Shown: positions 18,940-27,826 of the stretch, one piece after another
How the letters are laid out: every line of letters begins with the position of its first letter
Position numbering within the stretch: the first letter of the stretch is position 1
Origin: Brachybacterium equifaecis
GTDB lineage: Bacteria > Actinomycetota > Actinomycetes > Actinomycetales > Dermabacteraceae
Direction: 5' to 3'
Length of the DNA stretch: 64,000 nt
Assembly: GCF_023509525.1 (NCBI RefSeq)
Contig: NZ_JAKNCJ010000001.1
Location: forward strand, 806,001 to 870,000
Notes under the pieces: generated by a model
What the model saw: only the letters and a program-made list of their open reading frames with translations
Database searches by the model: none
Told to the model about the DNA's origin: nothing
Made by a program: the position numbers and the translations under genes

Positions 18940-20493
18940 TCAGCCCGCGGTGCGCGTCCACGGGCTTGTGAGGACTCCTCGCATCGGGACGGTCCAGGTG
19001 TCCTCGCCGCTCGAGCCCCATCCGTCCAGCAGCGCGTTCGCCGCACGCACACCCGTGAGTGCGGCGCGCTCCATGAGCGCGACGGGCTCGTCGGTCCGCA
19101 GCCAGTCGCCGGCCAGGACGAGCCGGGGGTCGGGGGTCGGCACCGTCGGGCGCTCGGCCCACGGCGCGAGCCCGATCAGGGGGCAGTCATCGTGCACCAG
19201 CCATTCCTCGTGCAGGGCGCGCGCACCGCGCAGCTCCGGGTGCAGGCGGTGGAGCTGGCGCACCAGCTCGGCCTTCAGCGCCGCCGGATCGCCTGCGGGG
19301 TCGATCGCGTAGGCGTGGAGCTCCACGACGCTGCCGCCGTGCTGCGCGCTCCAGTCGCGGGCGGTCTGCTCGAAGCGTTCCACGAAGGAGACGTTGTCCA
19401 GCGGCCCGAATCCGCTGGTGCCGAGGAACGCGGGCGCGGCGGCGCTGGCGTGGCGATCGAGCCACAGCCGCAGCACCGCGAACGGCGGGGCGTTGCGCTG
19501 GGCCGCGACGCGACCGCGGAAAGCCTCCCACTGCGCTCCTTCCGGGTGCACGGCGCCGGCGACCAGCCGGCGGGCGGAGCGCGGGTCGGCCGCGAGGACC
19601 ACGGCGTCCACTCTGACGGCATCGCCGCCACGGCGTGCGCCAGTACCTGCACCGGCGCCCAGATCCACGGCGACCTCGCCGTCGGAGCCGTCGAACCGCA
19701 GCTCTTCGACATCTGCTCCCGTCGTGACGACCCCGCCGAGCCGCGCGATGCGTGCGGCCAGGGGGTCCCAGAGCGCAGGAGAGTAGGAGTCGGCGGGGAC
19801 GTCGAAGATCAGGCCCTCCGCGGAGCCCATGAAGTAGGCGTGGAACATCGCCACCAGCTCACCGGCCGAGAACTCCCGGGGGTCGGCGAAGAACGAGCGG
19901 GCGAAGACCTCGAGCGCGAGGTGCCGGGCGTCGTCGGGGAAGCGCAGGGAATCCAGGAGCTCCTGCGCGCTGCGCCCGTCGAGCGCGGAGAAGGTGCCCG
20001 GGAAGCGCGTCTGCAGGAGGCCCAGGGCTGCGGGGATGTCCACGCGCGCGAGCTGGCGCAGCGGGAAGCTGCGGCTGCGCAGCGCGAAGGCCGCGACGCT
20101 GAAGGGAGGGGTGCGCGGGATCCCGGTGAAGGTGTCCCGCGGCCCGTCGGCCAGCTGCAGCGGGTAGTCGCCGATGCTGCGCAGTCCGCTCAGCGAGGGA
20201 TCGGCGCGGCGCAGCAGGCCGCGCAGCGTGTAGTACTGGCGGAAGAACGCGTGGAAGCCGCGGCTCATCGACCGTCCGCCCGGCAGCTCCCACGAGCGGG
20301 CGCGGCCGCCCCAGGTCTCCTCGCGCTCGAGGACGCGCACGTGCGCGCCGTGCTCGGCGAGCACCGTCGCCGCGGAGAGCCCGGCGATGCCCCCTCCGAT
20401 CACCGCGACGCTCCGGCCCGTCGCGGTCCCCTCGCCGACCGGCCCGCGGTGGAGCACGGCCCGCCGATCGCGGGGCCTCAGACCCGCGCTCAT
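18940..20493 (-). CDS. crtU: CrtU-type carotene desaturase/methyltransferase (isorenieratene synthase)
   Basis: CrtU converts the beta-ionone rings of beta-carotene to aromatic rings by desaturation and methyl migration, giving beta-isorenieratene and isorenieratene. The 517-residue protein from the ATG at 20493 begins an FAD domain at VAVIGGGIAGLSAATVLAEHG. It carries the segment SRGFHAFFRQYYTLRGLLRR, which I recognise as characteristic of CrtU. LVLAGDWLRTDEPVALMERA closes the FAD site. Its start overlaps crtYd by 4 nt, so lycopene cyclase and aromatase are coupled. A CrtO/CrtD-type oxidoreductase is the main alternative; the cyclase linkage favours CrtU. Confidence 0.85.
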   Translation of the reverse strand: MSAGLRPRDRRAVLHRGPVGEGTATGRSVAVIGGGIAGLSAATVLAEHGAHVRVLEREETWGGRARSWELPGGRSMSRGFHAFFRQYYTLRGLLRRADPSLSGLRSIGDYPLQLADGPRDTFTGIPRTPPFSVAAFALRSRSFPLRQLARVDIPAALGLLQTRFPGTFSALDGRSAQELLDSLRFPDDARHLALEVFARSFFADPREFSAGELVAMFHAYFMGSAEGLIFDVPADSYSPALWDPLAARIARLGGVVTTGADVEELRFDGSDGEVAVDLGAGAGTGARRGGDAVRVDAVVLAADPRSARRLVAGAVHPEGAQWEAFRGRVAAQRNAPPFAVLRLWLDRHASAAAPAFLGTSGFGPLDNVSFVERFEQTARDWSAQHGGSVVELHAYAIDPAGDPAALKAELVRQLHRLHPELRGARALHEEWLVHDDCPLIGLAPWAERPTVPTPDPRLVLAGDWLRTDEPVALMERAALTGVRAANALLDGWGSSGEDTWTVPMRGVLTSPWTRTAG

Positions 20494-20816
20494 GCGGCGC
20501 CCCGAGGTGCTCGCTCCGGGCGCGTGACCTTCAGCCAGAGCGCCATCGTCATCGTCACCATCGCGGCGCCGAAGCCGAAGTCCTCGATGGGGATGTCGAA
20601 GGGGAAGCGGATGCCGAGCGTCTGGGACTCTTCGTACAGGACGATGGGCGCGTGCAGCTTGGTCAGCCACCCGTCGACCAGGACCTGGAACCCCATGATG
20701 ATCGCCATCGAGAGCCAGTAGGCGAGCGAGCGGAAGATGCCGGTGCGCAGCACGAGGAGCTCGAGCAGGACCACGAGGACCAGGCCGAGCACGGTCAGCA
20801 GGGTGTACTCAGGCAT
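20490..20816 (-). CDS. crtYd: lycopene cyclase subunit CrtYd
   Basis: This is one half of the heterodimeric beta-type lycopene cyclase of Gram-positive bacteria, a small membrane protein of 108 residues with three hydrophobic segments. The family motif PFDIPIEDFGFG lies near the C-terminus. The ATG at 20816 falls inside the end of crtYc (8-nt overlap), and its stop overlaps crtU. Both halves are needed for activity in characterised systems. YcYd pairs make beta-ends, whereas YeYf pairs make epsilon-ends on C50 carotenoids. Pairing with CrtU supports the beta type here. Confidence 0.9.
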   Translation of the reverse strand: MPEYTLLTVLGLVLVVLLELLVLRTGIFRSLAYWLSMAIIMGFQVLVDGWLTKLHAPIVLYEESQTLGIRFPFDIPIEDFGFGAAMVTMTMALWLKVTRPERAPRGAA

Positions 20817-21249
20817 CGCCGGTCCGCTCGGACGGCAGCCGCACCGCGCCCGCGTCGGTGGGCCGACTGCCCTGGAAGACTCCGGACACCGCCCCCGGCT
20901 CCCTCCATTCGCGGGCCAGCTCCCCGGCGCGCCATGCGCGCAGCAGGCCCAGCACGCGCGAGACCCCTTCGAGCGTGAGCAGCGCGCAGATCGGGATGAC
21001 CAGGAAGAACAGGACCTCCTCCAGGGGTATCGACCCGGGGAGGTGAACTCCGGATATCCGGGATGCCTCGTACCACCAGTGGCCCCGATGGATGCCCAGC
21101 AGGTCCCACGCTCCGAACACGAGGAGCACGGGCAGGAGGGCGAGAAGGAGTGCCCGCGGGCGCCGATGCACCCGCGCTCCGAGGATGAACTCGAGCGGCA
21201 GGGTGATGACGAGACAGGCGGCGAGCAGGAGCAAGTATTCACCGTGCAT
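20809..21249 (-). CDS. crtYc: lycopene cyclase subunit CrtYc
   Basis: This is the partner subunit of the split lycopene cyclase, 146 residues with three hydrophobic segments. The conserved GHWWYEAS and PLEEVLFFLVIPICALL motifs are those of CrtYc. About 40 hydrophilic C-terminal residues after the last segment are extra compared with the minimal family. The start at 21249 faces crtE across 162 bp, which must contain promoters for both divergent units. It leads the crtYc-crtYd-crtU minus-strand unit, whose genes all overlap. Confidence 0.9.
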   Translation of the reverse strand: MHGEYLLLLAACLVITLPLEFILGARVHRRPRALLLALLPVLLVFGAWDLLGIHRGHWWYEASRISGVHLPGSIPLEEVLFFLVIPICALLTLEGVSRVLGLLRAWRAGELAREWREPGAVSGVFQGSRPTDAGAVRLPSERTGDA

Positions 21250-21411
21250 CCGCTCACGCTAGTGCGCCGCCCTGTCTTTCCCCTGGGCTGCAGCGCTCAG
21301 GGCACCCGGGCTTCTGTGATCCAGCTCCCCTACCCTGACCCGGTAGGCGCCCGCGCACGCACTCCTCCAGGGGTCGCACTCGCGCCGCGGGCGACGACTG
21401 AGGAGCCTCCT

Positions 21412-22560
21412 ATGCGTCCCGAACCGATGCCGCCGCCGCTGTTCCCCGATCCCAGCGGCCTTCCCGCCCTGGTGACGGAGCGGATCTCCGAGGTTCTCGG
21501 CGCCCGCGACGGCGCCTTCGCCCGGCAGGGGCCGGATGCTGCACTCCTGTGGCAGGCCACGTCGGAATCCCTGCAGGGAGGCAAGCTGCTGCGCCCGATC
21601 CTCCTCCTGCAGATGGTCGAGGCGCTGCACACGGGCCCCGAGGCAGCGGAGTCCGAGCGGGCGGCGCTGCGCAGCGCGGCGCTGGACTGCGCGGCTGCGG
21701 TCGAGATGCTCCATGCCGCCTTCCTCCTCCACGATGACGTCATCGACCACGACACCACGCGCCGCGGACGCACCAACCTCATCGGCGTACTCGCCGAGGC
21801 CGCGGGATCCGATGCCGCAGCCGCCGCACCCGATGGCCACGAGGACCGGGACCCAGGTGCGGCTCTCCACTGGGCTCGCAGCGCCGCGATCCTCGCCGGC
21901 GATCTGCTGATCGCTCAGGCCCACGGGATGATCGCTCGCATCGATCTGTCGCGGCAGGTGCGCCTGGATCTGCTCGCTCATCTCGAGGACGCCATCGAGG
22001 AGACGGCGATCGGCGAGCACCTCGATGTCGGACTGGGAGCCGGAGTGCTCGCGCCGACGACGCAGACCATCGCGCGCATGACGCGCCTGAAGACCGCTGC
22101 CTACACGCTCGAGCTCCCCCTGCGCCTGGCGGCCGCCCTGACCGCTGCGTCCCCGGAGGCGCAGGCCGTCCTCCGCGGCGCCGGGGGGAGGCTGGGCTTC
22201 GCCTTCCAGCTCCAGGACGACGCGCTCTCCCTGTTCGGGGACGTGCAGGAGCACGGCAAGGATCCCGATTCGGATCTGCGCGGAGGGAAGCAGACGGCTC
22301 TCATCGCGCACGCCCGCTCTACGAGCGCGTGGGAGCTGATCGCCCCGCGATTCGGGGCGGCAGACCTCACTCCTGCCGAGGGCGAGGAGCTGCGCGGCCT
22401 GCTGCAGGCCAGCGGGGCGCTGGATCGGGTGCAGGAGCTCATCGCCGACGAGATCGCAGCGGTGCGCGCCCTCCTGGCCTCGGGGCCCGAGGGTCTCCCG
22501 CCGGCCGCCGTGCAGGTCCTGCTCGACCTCATCTCGCGCCTCGACGGCAGAACCCGATGA
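21412..22560 (+). CDS. crtE: geranylgeranyl diphosphate synthase
   Basis: This all-trans polyprenyl synthase (382 aa) makes the C20 precursor GGPP from FPP or smaller units plus IPP. The first aspartate-rich motif is DDVID (108-112). The second is FQLQDDALSLFGD (DD at 269-270), in the DDxxxxxGD form common in actinobacterial CrtE. KLLRPIL precedes the first motif as expected. A Ala/Asp-rich insert near 130-148 is unusual. The ATG at 21412 follows GGAG; the longer frame upstream overlaps crtYc and is not real. Its stop overlaps the P450 start (ATGA), so the two are coupled. Confidence 0.94.
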   Translation: MRPEPMPPPLFPDPSGLPALVTERISEVLGARDGAFARQGPDAALLWQATSESLQGGKLLRPILLLQMVEALHTGPEAAESERAALRSAALDCAAAVEMLHAAFLLHDDVIDHDTTRRGRTNLIGVLAEAAGSDAAAAAPDGHEDRDPGAALHWARSAAILAGDLLIAQAHGMIARIDLSRQVRLDLLAHLEDAIEETAIGEHLDVGLGAGVLAPTTQTIARMTRLKTAAYTLELPLRLAAALTAASPEAQAVLRGAGGRLGFAFQLQDDALSLFGDVQEHGKDPDSDLRGGKQTALIAHARSTSAWELIAPRFGAADLTPAEGEELRGLLQASGALDRVQELIADEIAAVRALLASGPEGLPPAAVQVLLDLISRLDGRTR

Positions 22561-23822
22561 GCATGCATCGCTCCGGTCCGTCAGCGGATCGCAGGGCCGA
22601 GCGTCCCGGAGAGCCGTCAGGTCCTCCGCTCGAGCACGGCGACGGCTTCTGGCGCATCCGCTCGGACGGCGCCGCCAGAGCGGTGCTGCATCGGCGCTCT
22701 CCGACTGCGCAGGCGGGGTTCGCGGCGGAGATGATCCCCTCGCGCTTCCTGCGCAGCCATCCGATCCTGCTGTCCGACGGGGAGCGCCACGACGCGCAGC
22801 GCAGGGCCGTCGGCAGCCTACTGGCCCCCGGCACGATCGACGCAGGGCACCAGGACATGCTGGAGCGGACCGTCGAGCGCCAGCTGCAGGAAGCGCTCGA
22901 CCAGACCGGCGGCATCGATCCGCTGCGAGCGGAGATCGCTCTGGACGAGGTCGCCCTTCTCATCAGCGTCGAGGTGACACGTCGGATCGTCGGCCTCACC
23001 CACGCTCCCCTCCCCGAGATGGCGGCCCGGCTGGAGCGGTTCATGGACCAGCCGCCGATGGATCTGACCCGGCCGCGGTGGGGTCGCACCCGCCGTCAGT
23101 GGGCCCAGGCCGCAGTGAACGGCCTCGGCCCTCTCGCCGCTTTCTGGCACCACGACGTCCGACCGGCCCTGCGCGCCCGCCGCGCCGAGCGCCGCGATGA
23201 CCTCATCAGCCAGCTCCTGGACCAGGGGTGCAGCGCCGCGGACGTGCTCGTCGAGTGCGTGACGTATGCGACCGCCGGCATGATCACCACCCGGGAGTTC
23301 ATGGTGGTGAGCGCATGGCACGTCCTGGAGCGCCCCGCCCTCGCCGCGCGCATGCGCCTCGGCTCGCGGGAGGAGCGCTTCGCGATCCTGCGGGAGATCA
23401 TCCGGCTGGAGCCCGTCGTCGGCCACCTGCTGCGACGGGCGAGGGCCGAGGTCGCGCTGCCCGCCTCCGGGGACTCCGCAGACGCCGCACAGGCGGGATG
23501 CCCCGCGGCCACCGCGCAGGCCGGGGAGCTCCTGGACCTGTGCATCCGCGACACCAACACCGACCCCGCGGTCTACGGCCAGGACGCCGACTGCCTGCGC
23601 CCTTCCCGGGACCTGCCCCGCGGGATCAGCCCTGCCGGCCTGAGCTTCGGCGCGGGCCCGCACCGCTGCCCCGGCGAGCACCTGGCGCTGGCGGAGACCG
23701 ATGCCCTGCTGCGCGCTCTCCTGCGCCGGTCCCCCGTGCTCGTCTCCCCGCCCGATGTCGACTGGGAGGACCTGGCCGCCGGGTACGTGCTGAGGGGAAT
23801 GCGGGTGGAGCTCTCCCGCTGA
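22557..23822 (+). CDS. cytochrome P450, likely carotenoid hydroxylase
   Basis: This soluble bacterial-type P450 has 421 residues. The heme-thiolate loop is FGAGPHRCPGEHLA with the ligand at C371, and the ExxR pair is EIIR (280-283). The I-helix reads YATAGMITTREF, in place of the usual AGxET/DT. The ATG at 22557 overlaps the crtE stop, so it is part of the carotenoid operon. In Brevibacterium linens, 3,3'-dihydroxyisorenieratene formation has been linked to a P450 near the crt genes. Ring hydroxylation of isorenieratene is therefore the best inference. No ferredoxin or reductase gene is nearby. An Ala-rich insert (about 300-325) interrupts the K'-helix region. Confidence 0.88.
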   Translation: MSMHRSGPSADRRAERPGEPSGPPLEHGDGFWRIRSDGAARAVLHRRSPTAQAGFAAEMIPSRFLRSHPILLSDGERHDAQRRAVGSLLAPGTIDAGHQDMLERTVERQLQEALDQTGGIDPLRAEIALDEVALLISVEVTRRIVGLTHAPLPEMAARLERFMDQPPMDLTRPRWGRTRRQWAQAAVNGLGPLAAFWHHDVRPALRARRAERRDDLISQLLDQGCSAADVLVECVTYATAGMITTREFMVVSAWHVLERPALAARMRLGSREERFAILREIIRLEPVVGHLLRRARAEVALPASGDSADAAQAGCPAATAQAGELLDLCIRDTNTDPAVYGQDADCLRPSRDLPRGISPAGLSFGAGPHRCPGEHLALAETDALLRALLRRSPVLVSPPDVDWEDLAAGYVLRGMRVELSR

Positions 23823-23831
23823 GGGCTCCGC

Positions 23832-25337
23832 TCAGCCGCGGCGGTCCTCGCCGCGCCGACGCGCCTCGGCCATGATGTTCCGCGCCATCGCGGGGAACAC
23901 GAGGGCATGGAACGGCAGGATCGCCGTCCAGTAGAGACGCCCCAGCAGGCCGTCGGGGAAGTACACGGCGCGCTGCCGGTAGCGGGCGCCGCCGCCATCG
24001 GCCGCCTCGACGCCGAGCTGGAGCCAGGCCCGGCCCGACATCCGCATCTCGGCGCGCAGCGTGAGGCGCTGCCCCGGGACGATCGACTCGACCCGCCACC
24101 AGTCCACGGCGTCCCCGATCCGCAGGCGATCGGGGTGCCGCCGGCCCCGCGCGAGCCCGTATCCGCCGAGCGCCCGGTCCATCCAGCCGCGGATCCGCCA
24201 GAGGGTCGGCGTCGAGTACCAGCCGCTGCGCCCGCCGATCCCCTCGATGACGCTCCACACAGCCGCGGGGTCGACGTCCTCCTCGGTGCGCTCGCGCACG
24301 TCTGTGTACACGGTGTGGCCCGCCCAGTCAGCGTCCTCGGGGATCGACTCCTGGGGGCGTTCGAGCAGGCTCGCGTCGCTGTCCCACGTGCTCTCGAGAT
24401 CCCCATTCTTCTGGCGCTCCAGGGCGTCGGCGACGGCGGCGCGGTAGCGGGTCGGCCCGCCGGACGGCGGCGGCAGGATCTCCTGGATGAGCGCTCCGTG
24501 GGTGACGGCGTCGGCCTGCATCGACTGCGCCAGCGGCACCGTGATGCTGAGCGGGAGCGGTGTGATCAGAGCGATCCATGCCCCCGAGAGCAGCGGCGCG
24601 GGAACGGGCAGGGCGAGCACACGGCGGCGCGGCAGGCCCGCGACCTCCGCATACCCGGTGAGCAGGTCGGCGAACCGCAGATCGCTCTCTCCGCTGCCCA
24701 CCTGATAGGCCCCGCTCAGCTCGCCCGCGGCGAGGGAGGCCTCCACGAGGTAGTGGAGGACGTCGGCGATGGCGACCGGCTCGATGCGGTTGCGCACCCA
24801 CCGCGGCGCCGGCATGACGGGCAGGCGCTCGGCGAGGTGGCGGATGATCTCGAAGCTCGCCGAGCCGGCGCCGATCACGGTCGCCGCCTCGATGATCAGC
24901 ACCGGCACCGCACCCTCGGCCAGGATCTCGCCGACGGCCTGTCGGGAGGCCATGTGCTCGCTGAGCTCGACATCCTCGGGATGGATGCCGGAGAGGTACA
25001 CGATGCGGCGCACGCCCGCGCGCTCGGCCTCCTCGGCCATGATCCGGGCCATCCGCGCCTCGCGGCGCGCATAACCGCGGCCGCCGCCCATCGCGTGCAC
25101 GAGGAAGACCACGACCTCCATGCCCTCGACGGCGCGCCGCACGGCCATGCGGTCGGCGAGATCCGCCTCCGCGATGTCGACATCCTGCCCCCACGGCCAC
25201 GCCGCGAGCCGTTCCGCACTGCGACCGGTGACGCGCACCTGGGCGCCCCGGTCTAGGAGCGCAGGCACCAGCCGCGCTCCGACGTATCCGGATGCCCCAG
25301 TGACGAGGATGCGGCGAGGGCCTGCGCCGGGCGCCAT
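23832..25337 (-). CDS. SDR/NAD(P)H-binding protein with DUF2867 domain
   Basis: This two-domain protein has 501 residues. The N-terminal atypical short-chain dehydrogenase (about 1-300) has the NAD(P) motif VTGASGYVGARL and YLSGIHPEDVELSEHMASR. The C-terminal DUF2867 domain (about 330-495) contains WSVIEGIGGRSGWYSTPTLW and FPDGLLGRLYWTAILPFH. This architecture is widespread in actinobacteria, often annotated as an oxidoreductase; the reaction is not known. Start at ATG 25337, sharing one base with the PPOX stop (TGATG), so the two form an operon. It converges with the P450 gene and is probably unrelated to pigment synthesis. Confidence 0.88.
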   Translation of the reverse strand: MAPGAGPRRILVTGASGYVGARLVPALLDRGAQVRVTGRSAERLAAWPWGQDVDIAEADLADRMAVRRAVEGMEVVVFLVHAMGGGRGYARREARMARIMAEEAERAGVRRIVYLSGIHPEDVELSEHMASRQAVGEILAEGAVPVLIIEAATVIGAGSASFEIIRHLAERLPVMPAPRWVRNRIEPVAIADVLHYLVEASLAAGELSGAYQVGSGESDLRFADLLTGYAEVAGLPRRRVLALPVPAPLLSGAWIALITPLPLSITVPLAQSMQADAVTHGALIQEILPPPSGGPTRYRAAVADALERQKNGDLESTWDSDASLLERPQESIPEDADWAGHTVYTDVRERTEEDVDPAAVWSVIEGIGGRSGWYSTPTLWRIRGWMDRALGGYGLARGRRHPDRLRIGDAVDWWRVESIVPGQRLTLRAEMRMSGRAWLQLGVEAADGGGARYRQRAVYFPDGLLGRLYWTAILPFHALVFPAMARNIMAEARRRGEDRRG

Positions 25338-25819
25338 CAGAGCTCGACGGTGCCGGCGACGCCGGGCGCCTCGGTGCCTGCGACCTTGGACCACATGATC
25401 TTCGCCCCGGCGACGGCCTTGTTCCCGGGGATGCCCCAGTACTCGGCGGAATCGGCGGTGAACTTCACCAGGCCCAGGTTCGGATCCTCGAGGCCGCCGG
25501 GGAAGTAGGCCTCCACCTGGCCGTCCCAGAGCTCCTCCGTCTTCGCCCGGTCCTCGACGTACTGGACGGTGCCGGCGACGGACAGCCAGCTGCCGGTCTC
25601 GGCGAACGCGAGGTTGACGTGCGGATTCGCGGCCAGGGCGTCGGCCTGCCCGCCCTGCTTTCCGAGGAAGAACCAGACCGAGGCGTCGTCCTCGACCTGC
25701 TGCGGGGTCATGGGGTGGGAGACGATCTTCCCGTCGGCTGTGACGCTGGAGAGCATGACGAAGCGCTGCTCGCGCATGATCTCGACGGTCTTCTCGCGGG
25801 TGAGGTCCTGATCAGCCAT
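25337..25819 (-). CDS. pyridoxamine 5'-phosphate oxidase-fold general stress protein
   Basis: This 160-residue split-barrel flavin-binding protein resembles the general stress protein 26 group of the PNPOx superfamily. REQRFVMLSSVTADGKIVSHPMTPQQ and DASVWFFLGKQGGQADAL are typical. It also has the WSVAGTVQYVEDRA-type strand and the C-terminal WGIPGN motif. Members bind FMN or F420; which one is used here is unknown. The ATG at 25819 follows AAGGAG. It leads a two-gene operon with the SDR/DUF2867 protein and is divergent from the MazG-GNAT gene. Confidence 0.9.
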   Translation of the reverse strand: MADQDLTREKTVEIMREQRFVMLSSVTADGKIVSHPMTPQQVEDDASVWFFLGKQGGQADALAANPHVNLAFAETGSWLSVAGTVQYVEDRAKTEELWDGQVEAYFPGGLEDPNLGLVKFTADSAEYWGIPGNKAVAGAKIMWSKVAGTEAPGVAGTVEL

Positions 25820-25951
25820 GATGTGCTCCTTCGCTCGTTCGGTGCTCCGCACGCTACGCCCGCATCGTGGACGGCAGATGGGAGGCGGGTGGGCGATCCC
25901 TGGTCTCCCTGGCGTCTCGATCGACGGACCCGGGGCCGTAGCATCCCCTTC

Positions 25952-26749
25952 ATGCACCTGAACGAGTTCGCCGACCGCGTCGAGAAGCTCTCCGAGCGGT
26001 ACGCCGACGTCTACGGAGTGGACCGCTCGCCCGAGTGGGCGCTGCTGAAGCTCACCGAGGAGATCGGCGAGCTCGCGCAGGCCCACCTCACCGCCTCGGG
26101 CCAGAGCCGCGATCGCGGCCTGGACGAACAGGCGCGGCAGCGGCGCGTGGCTGCGGAGCTCGGTGACGTGCTCGGCATGTGTCTGGTCTACGCGCGCTTG
26201 GCCGGAATCGATCCGGAAGCCGCGATCGCCCGCAAGTGGTTCCCCCACGAGATCGAGGTCCGCCCCTTCGAGGACCCCGAGCTCCAGCAGCTCACGGACA
26301 GCTGGCCCGTGCCCGGAGGCGTGCACGAGGCGCATGCGGGGGCGCAGCTGGAGGGACGCTCCGAATACCTCGTGGCCTGGCACGATGACGTCGCCGTCGG
26401 CTCCGCAGTGCTGCGCACCCACGGCTATGAGGGCGCGCAGGGCCGCGCCGCGCACCCGGGAGCGATGGAGATCTGCCACCTGCAGGTCCGGCCCGAGCGC
26501 CGGGAGCAGGGGGTGGGCACCTCGCTCCTCCAGGCCGCGGAGCGCCGCGCGGCCGCGCTCGGTGCACGCGAGATCGCCGTCGGCGTCGCGGACGACAACC
26601 CCGGTGCGCGCAGGCTCTACGAGCGGCTCGGCTACCGCGCGAGCGGCATCGTCGATGTCAGCGAACACGACTGGACAGCCGATGACGGCACTGTCCACCA
26701 CGAGCGCGAGTCGGACGAGATGATGCTCAAAGCCCTCGGCACCCGCTGA
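25952..26749 (+). CDS. MazG-like pyrophosphohydrolase fused to GNAT acetyltransferase
   Basis: This is a single 265-residue frame with two enzymatic domains. Residues 1-90 resemble an all-alpha NTP pyrophosphohydrolase: KLTEEIGELAQAH and AAELGDVLGMCLVYAR give the ExxE...ExxD metal motif. Residues 100-265 are a GNAT N-acetyltransferase with the acetyl-CoA loop VRPERREQGVGTSLLQAAERR and DDNPGARRLYERLGY. No frame break separates the two, so the fusion looks genuine. A role in detoxifying or modifying nucleotides or nucleotide-like antimetabolites is possible but speculative. It starts at ATG 25952, the first Met consistent with the MazG fold. Confidence 0.82.
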   Translation: MHLNEFADRVEKLSERYADVYGVDRSPEWALLKLTEEIGELAQAHLTASGQSRDRGLDEQARQRRVAAELGDVLGMCLVYARLAGIDPEAAIARKWFPHEIEVRPFEDPELQQLTDSWPVPGGVHEAHAGAQLEGRSEYLVAWHDDVAVGSAVLRTHGYEGAQGRAAHPGAMEICHLQVRPERREQGVGTSLLQAAERRAAALGAREIAVGVADDNPGARRLYERLGYRASGIVDVSEHDWTADDGTVHHERESDEMMLKALGTR

Positions 26750-26798
26750 CCGCCGAGCCTGCGCAGGCTCGCGGCACACCCCACGAAGGAGGCGCATT

Positions 26799-27806
26799 AT
26801 GCGCGCGATCATCATCGAGGCGAAGGATTCCGGCCCCCGCTTCACGCAGAGCGCCGACGAGGCCGCGCTGCTGGGCCCGGCCGATGTCCCTGCCGACGGC
26901 GAGGGGCAGGTCGACCTCGACGTCCTCTTCTCCTCGCTGAACTACAAGGACGCGATGGCCCTCGCCGGCCGCGGGATCGCCCGCACGTTCCCCCTGGTCC
27001 CCGGCATCGACATCGTCGGCCGGGTCACCGCCTCTCGGGCTCAGTCGTGGCGCGAGGGCGATCTGGTGGTGCTGAACGGCGACGGCATCGGGGAGAGCCG
27101 CCACGGCGGCTTCGCGACCCGTGCCCGAGTCCGACCGGATGCGCTCGTGCGCCTCCCGGAGACGATCTCCCCCGCCCGCGCCGCCGCGATCGGCACGGCA
27201 GGCTTCACCGCCATGCTCGCGGTGCTGCGACTGGAGGATGCCGGGCTCCTGCCCGGAGACGGAGACGTGCTGGTCACCGGCGCCTCCGGCGGCGCCGGGT
27301 CCCTCGCGATCGCCCTGCTCGCCGGCCGCGGCTTCCGGGTCATCGCCTCCACCGGCCGCCCCGAGGAGAATGCCGGTTACCTGCGCGGGCTCGGCGCCGC
27401 CGAGATCATCGACCGCGAGGTGCTGGGGTCGGAGGTCGGTCGGCCGCTGCAGTCGGCGCGCTTCGCCGGGGCGATCGACGGCGTCGGCTCCACGACCCTC
27501 GCGAACGTCCTCGCGCAGACCCGCTGGGGCGGGACCGTCGCCGCATACGGCCTCGCCCAGGGCCACGACCTGCCCACCAGCGTCATGCCGTTCATCCTGC
27601 GGGGCGTGACCCTCGCCGGCGTGAACTCCGTGGACGCTCCGCTCCCCCTGCGCCAGCGCGCCTGGGACGCGCTGGCGGAGGAGCTGGATCTCGACCTGCT
27701 CGACTCCCTCACCTGCACGATCGGACTGTCGGAGACGATCGAGGCTGGGGAGCGGCTGCTCGCCGGGCGCTCGCGCGGGCGAGTGGTGGTGGACGTCGCG
27801 GGGTGA
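26799..27806 (+). CDS. YhdH/AcuI-family acrylyl-CoA reductase-like MDR protein
   Basis: This zinc-free medium-chain dehydrogenase/reductase has 335 residues. It has the YhdH features SSLNYKDAMALAGRG, FPLVPGIDIVGRV and GTAGFTAMLAVLRLE. The NADPH motif is VTGASGGAGSLAIALL, and the C-terminus is FILRGVTLAGVNSV. Characterised members reduce acryloyl-CoA with NADPH; this substrate is only inferred. An AGGAGG-like site precedes the ATG at 26799. It follows the MazG-GNAT gene by 49 bp and may share its transcript, though no functional link is evident. Confidence 0.92.
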   Translation: MRAIIIEAKDSGPRFTQSADEAALLGPADVPADGEGQVDLDVLFSSLNYKDAMALAGRGIARTFPLVPGIDIVGRVTASRAQSWREGDLVVLNGDGIGESRHGGFATRARVRPDALVRLPETISPARAAAIGTAGFTAMLAVLRLEDAGLLPGDGDVLVTGASGGAGSLAIALLAGRGFRVIASTGRPEENAGYLRGLGAAEIIDREVLGSEVGRPLQSARFAGAIDGVGSTTLANVLAQTRWGGTVAAYGLAQGHDLPTSVMPFILRGVTLAGVNSVDAPLPLRQRAWDALAEELDLDLLDSLTCTIGLSETIEAGERLLAGRSRGRVVVDVAG

Positions 27807-27826
27807 AGGCGCGGATCAGCCCCACC

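Noticed and set aside
21250..21411. Defined promoters in the crtYc-crtE divergent region
   Set aside because: Promoters must be here, but no -35/-10 pair or operator stood out enough to report.
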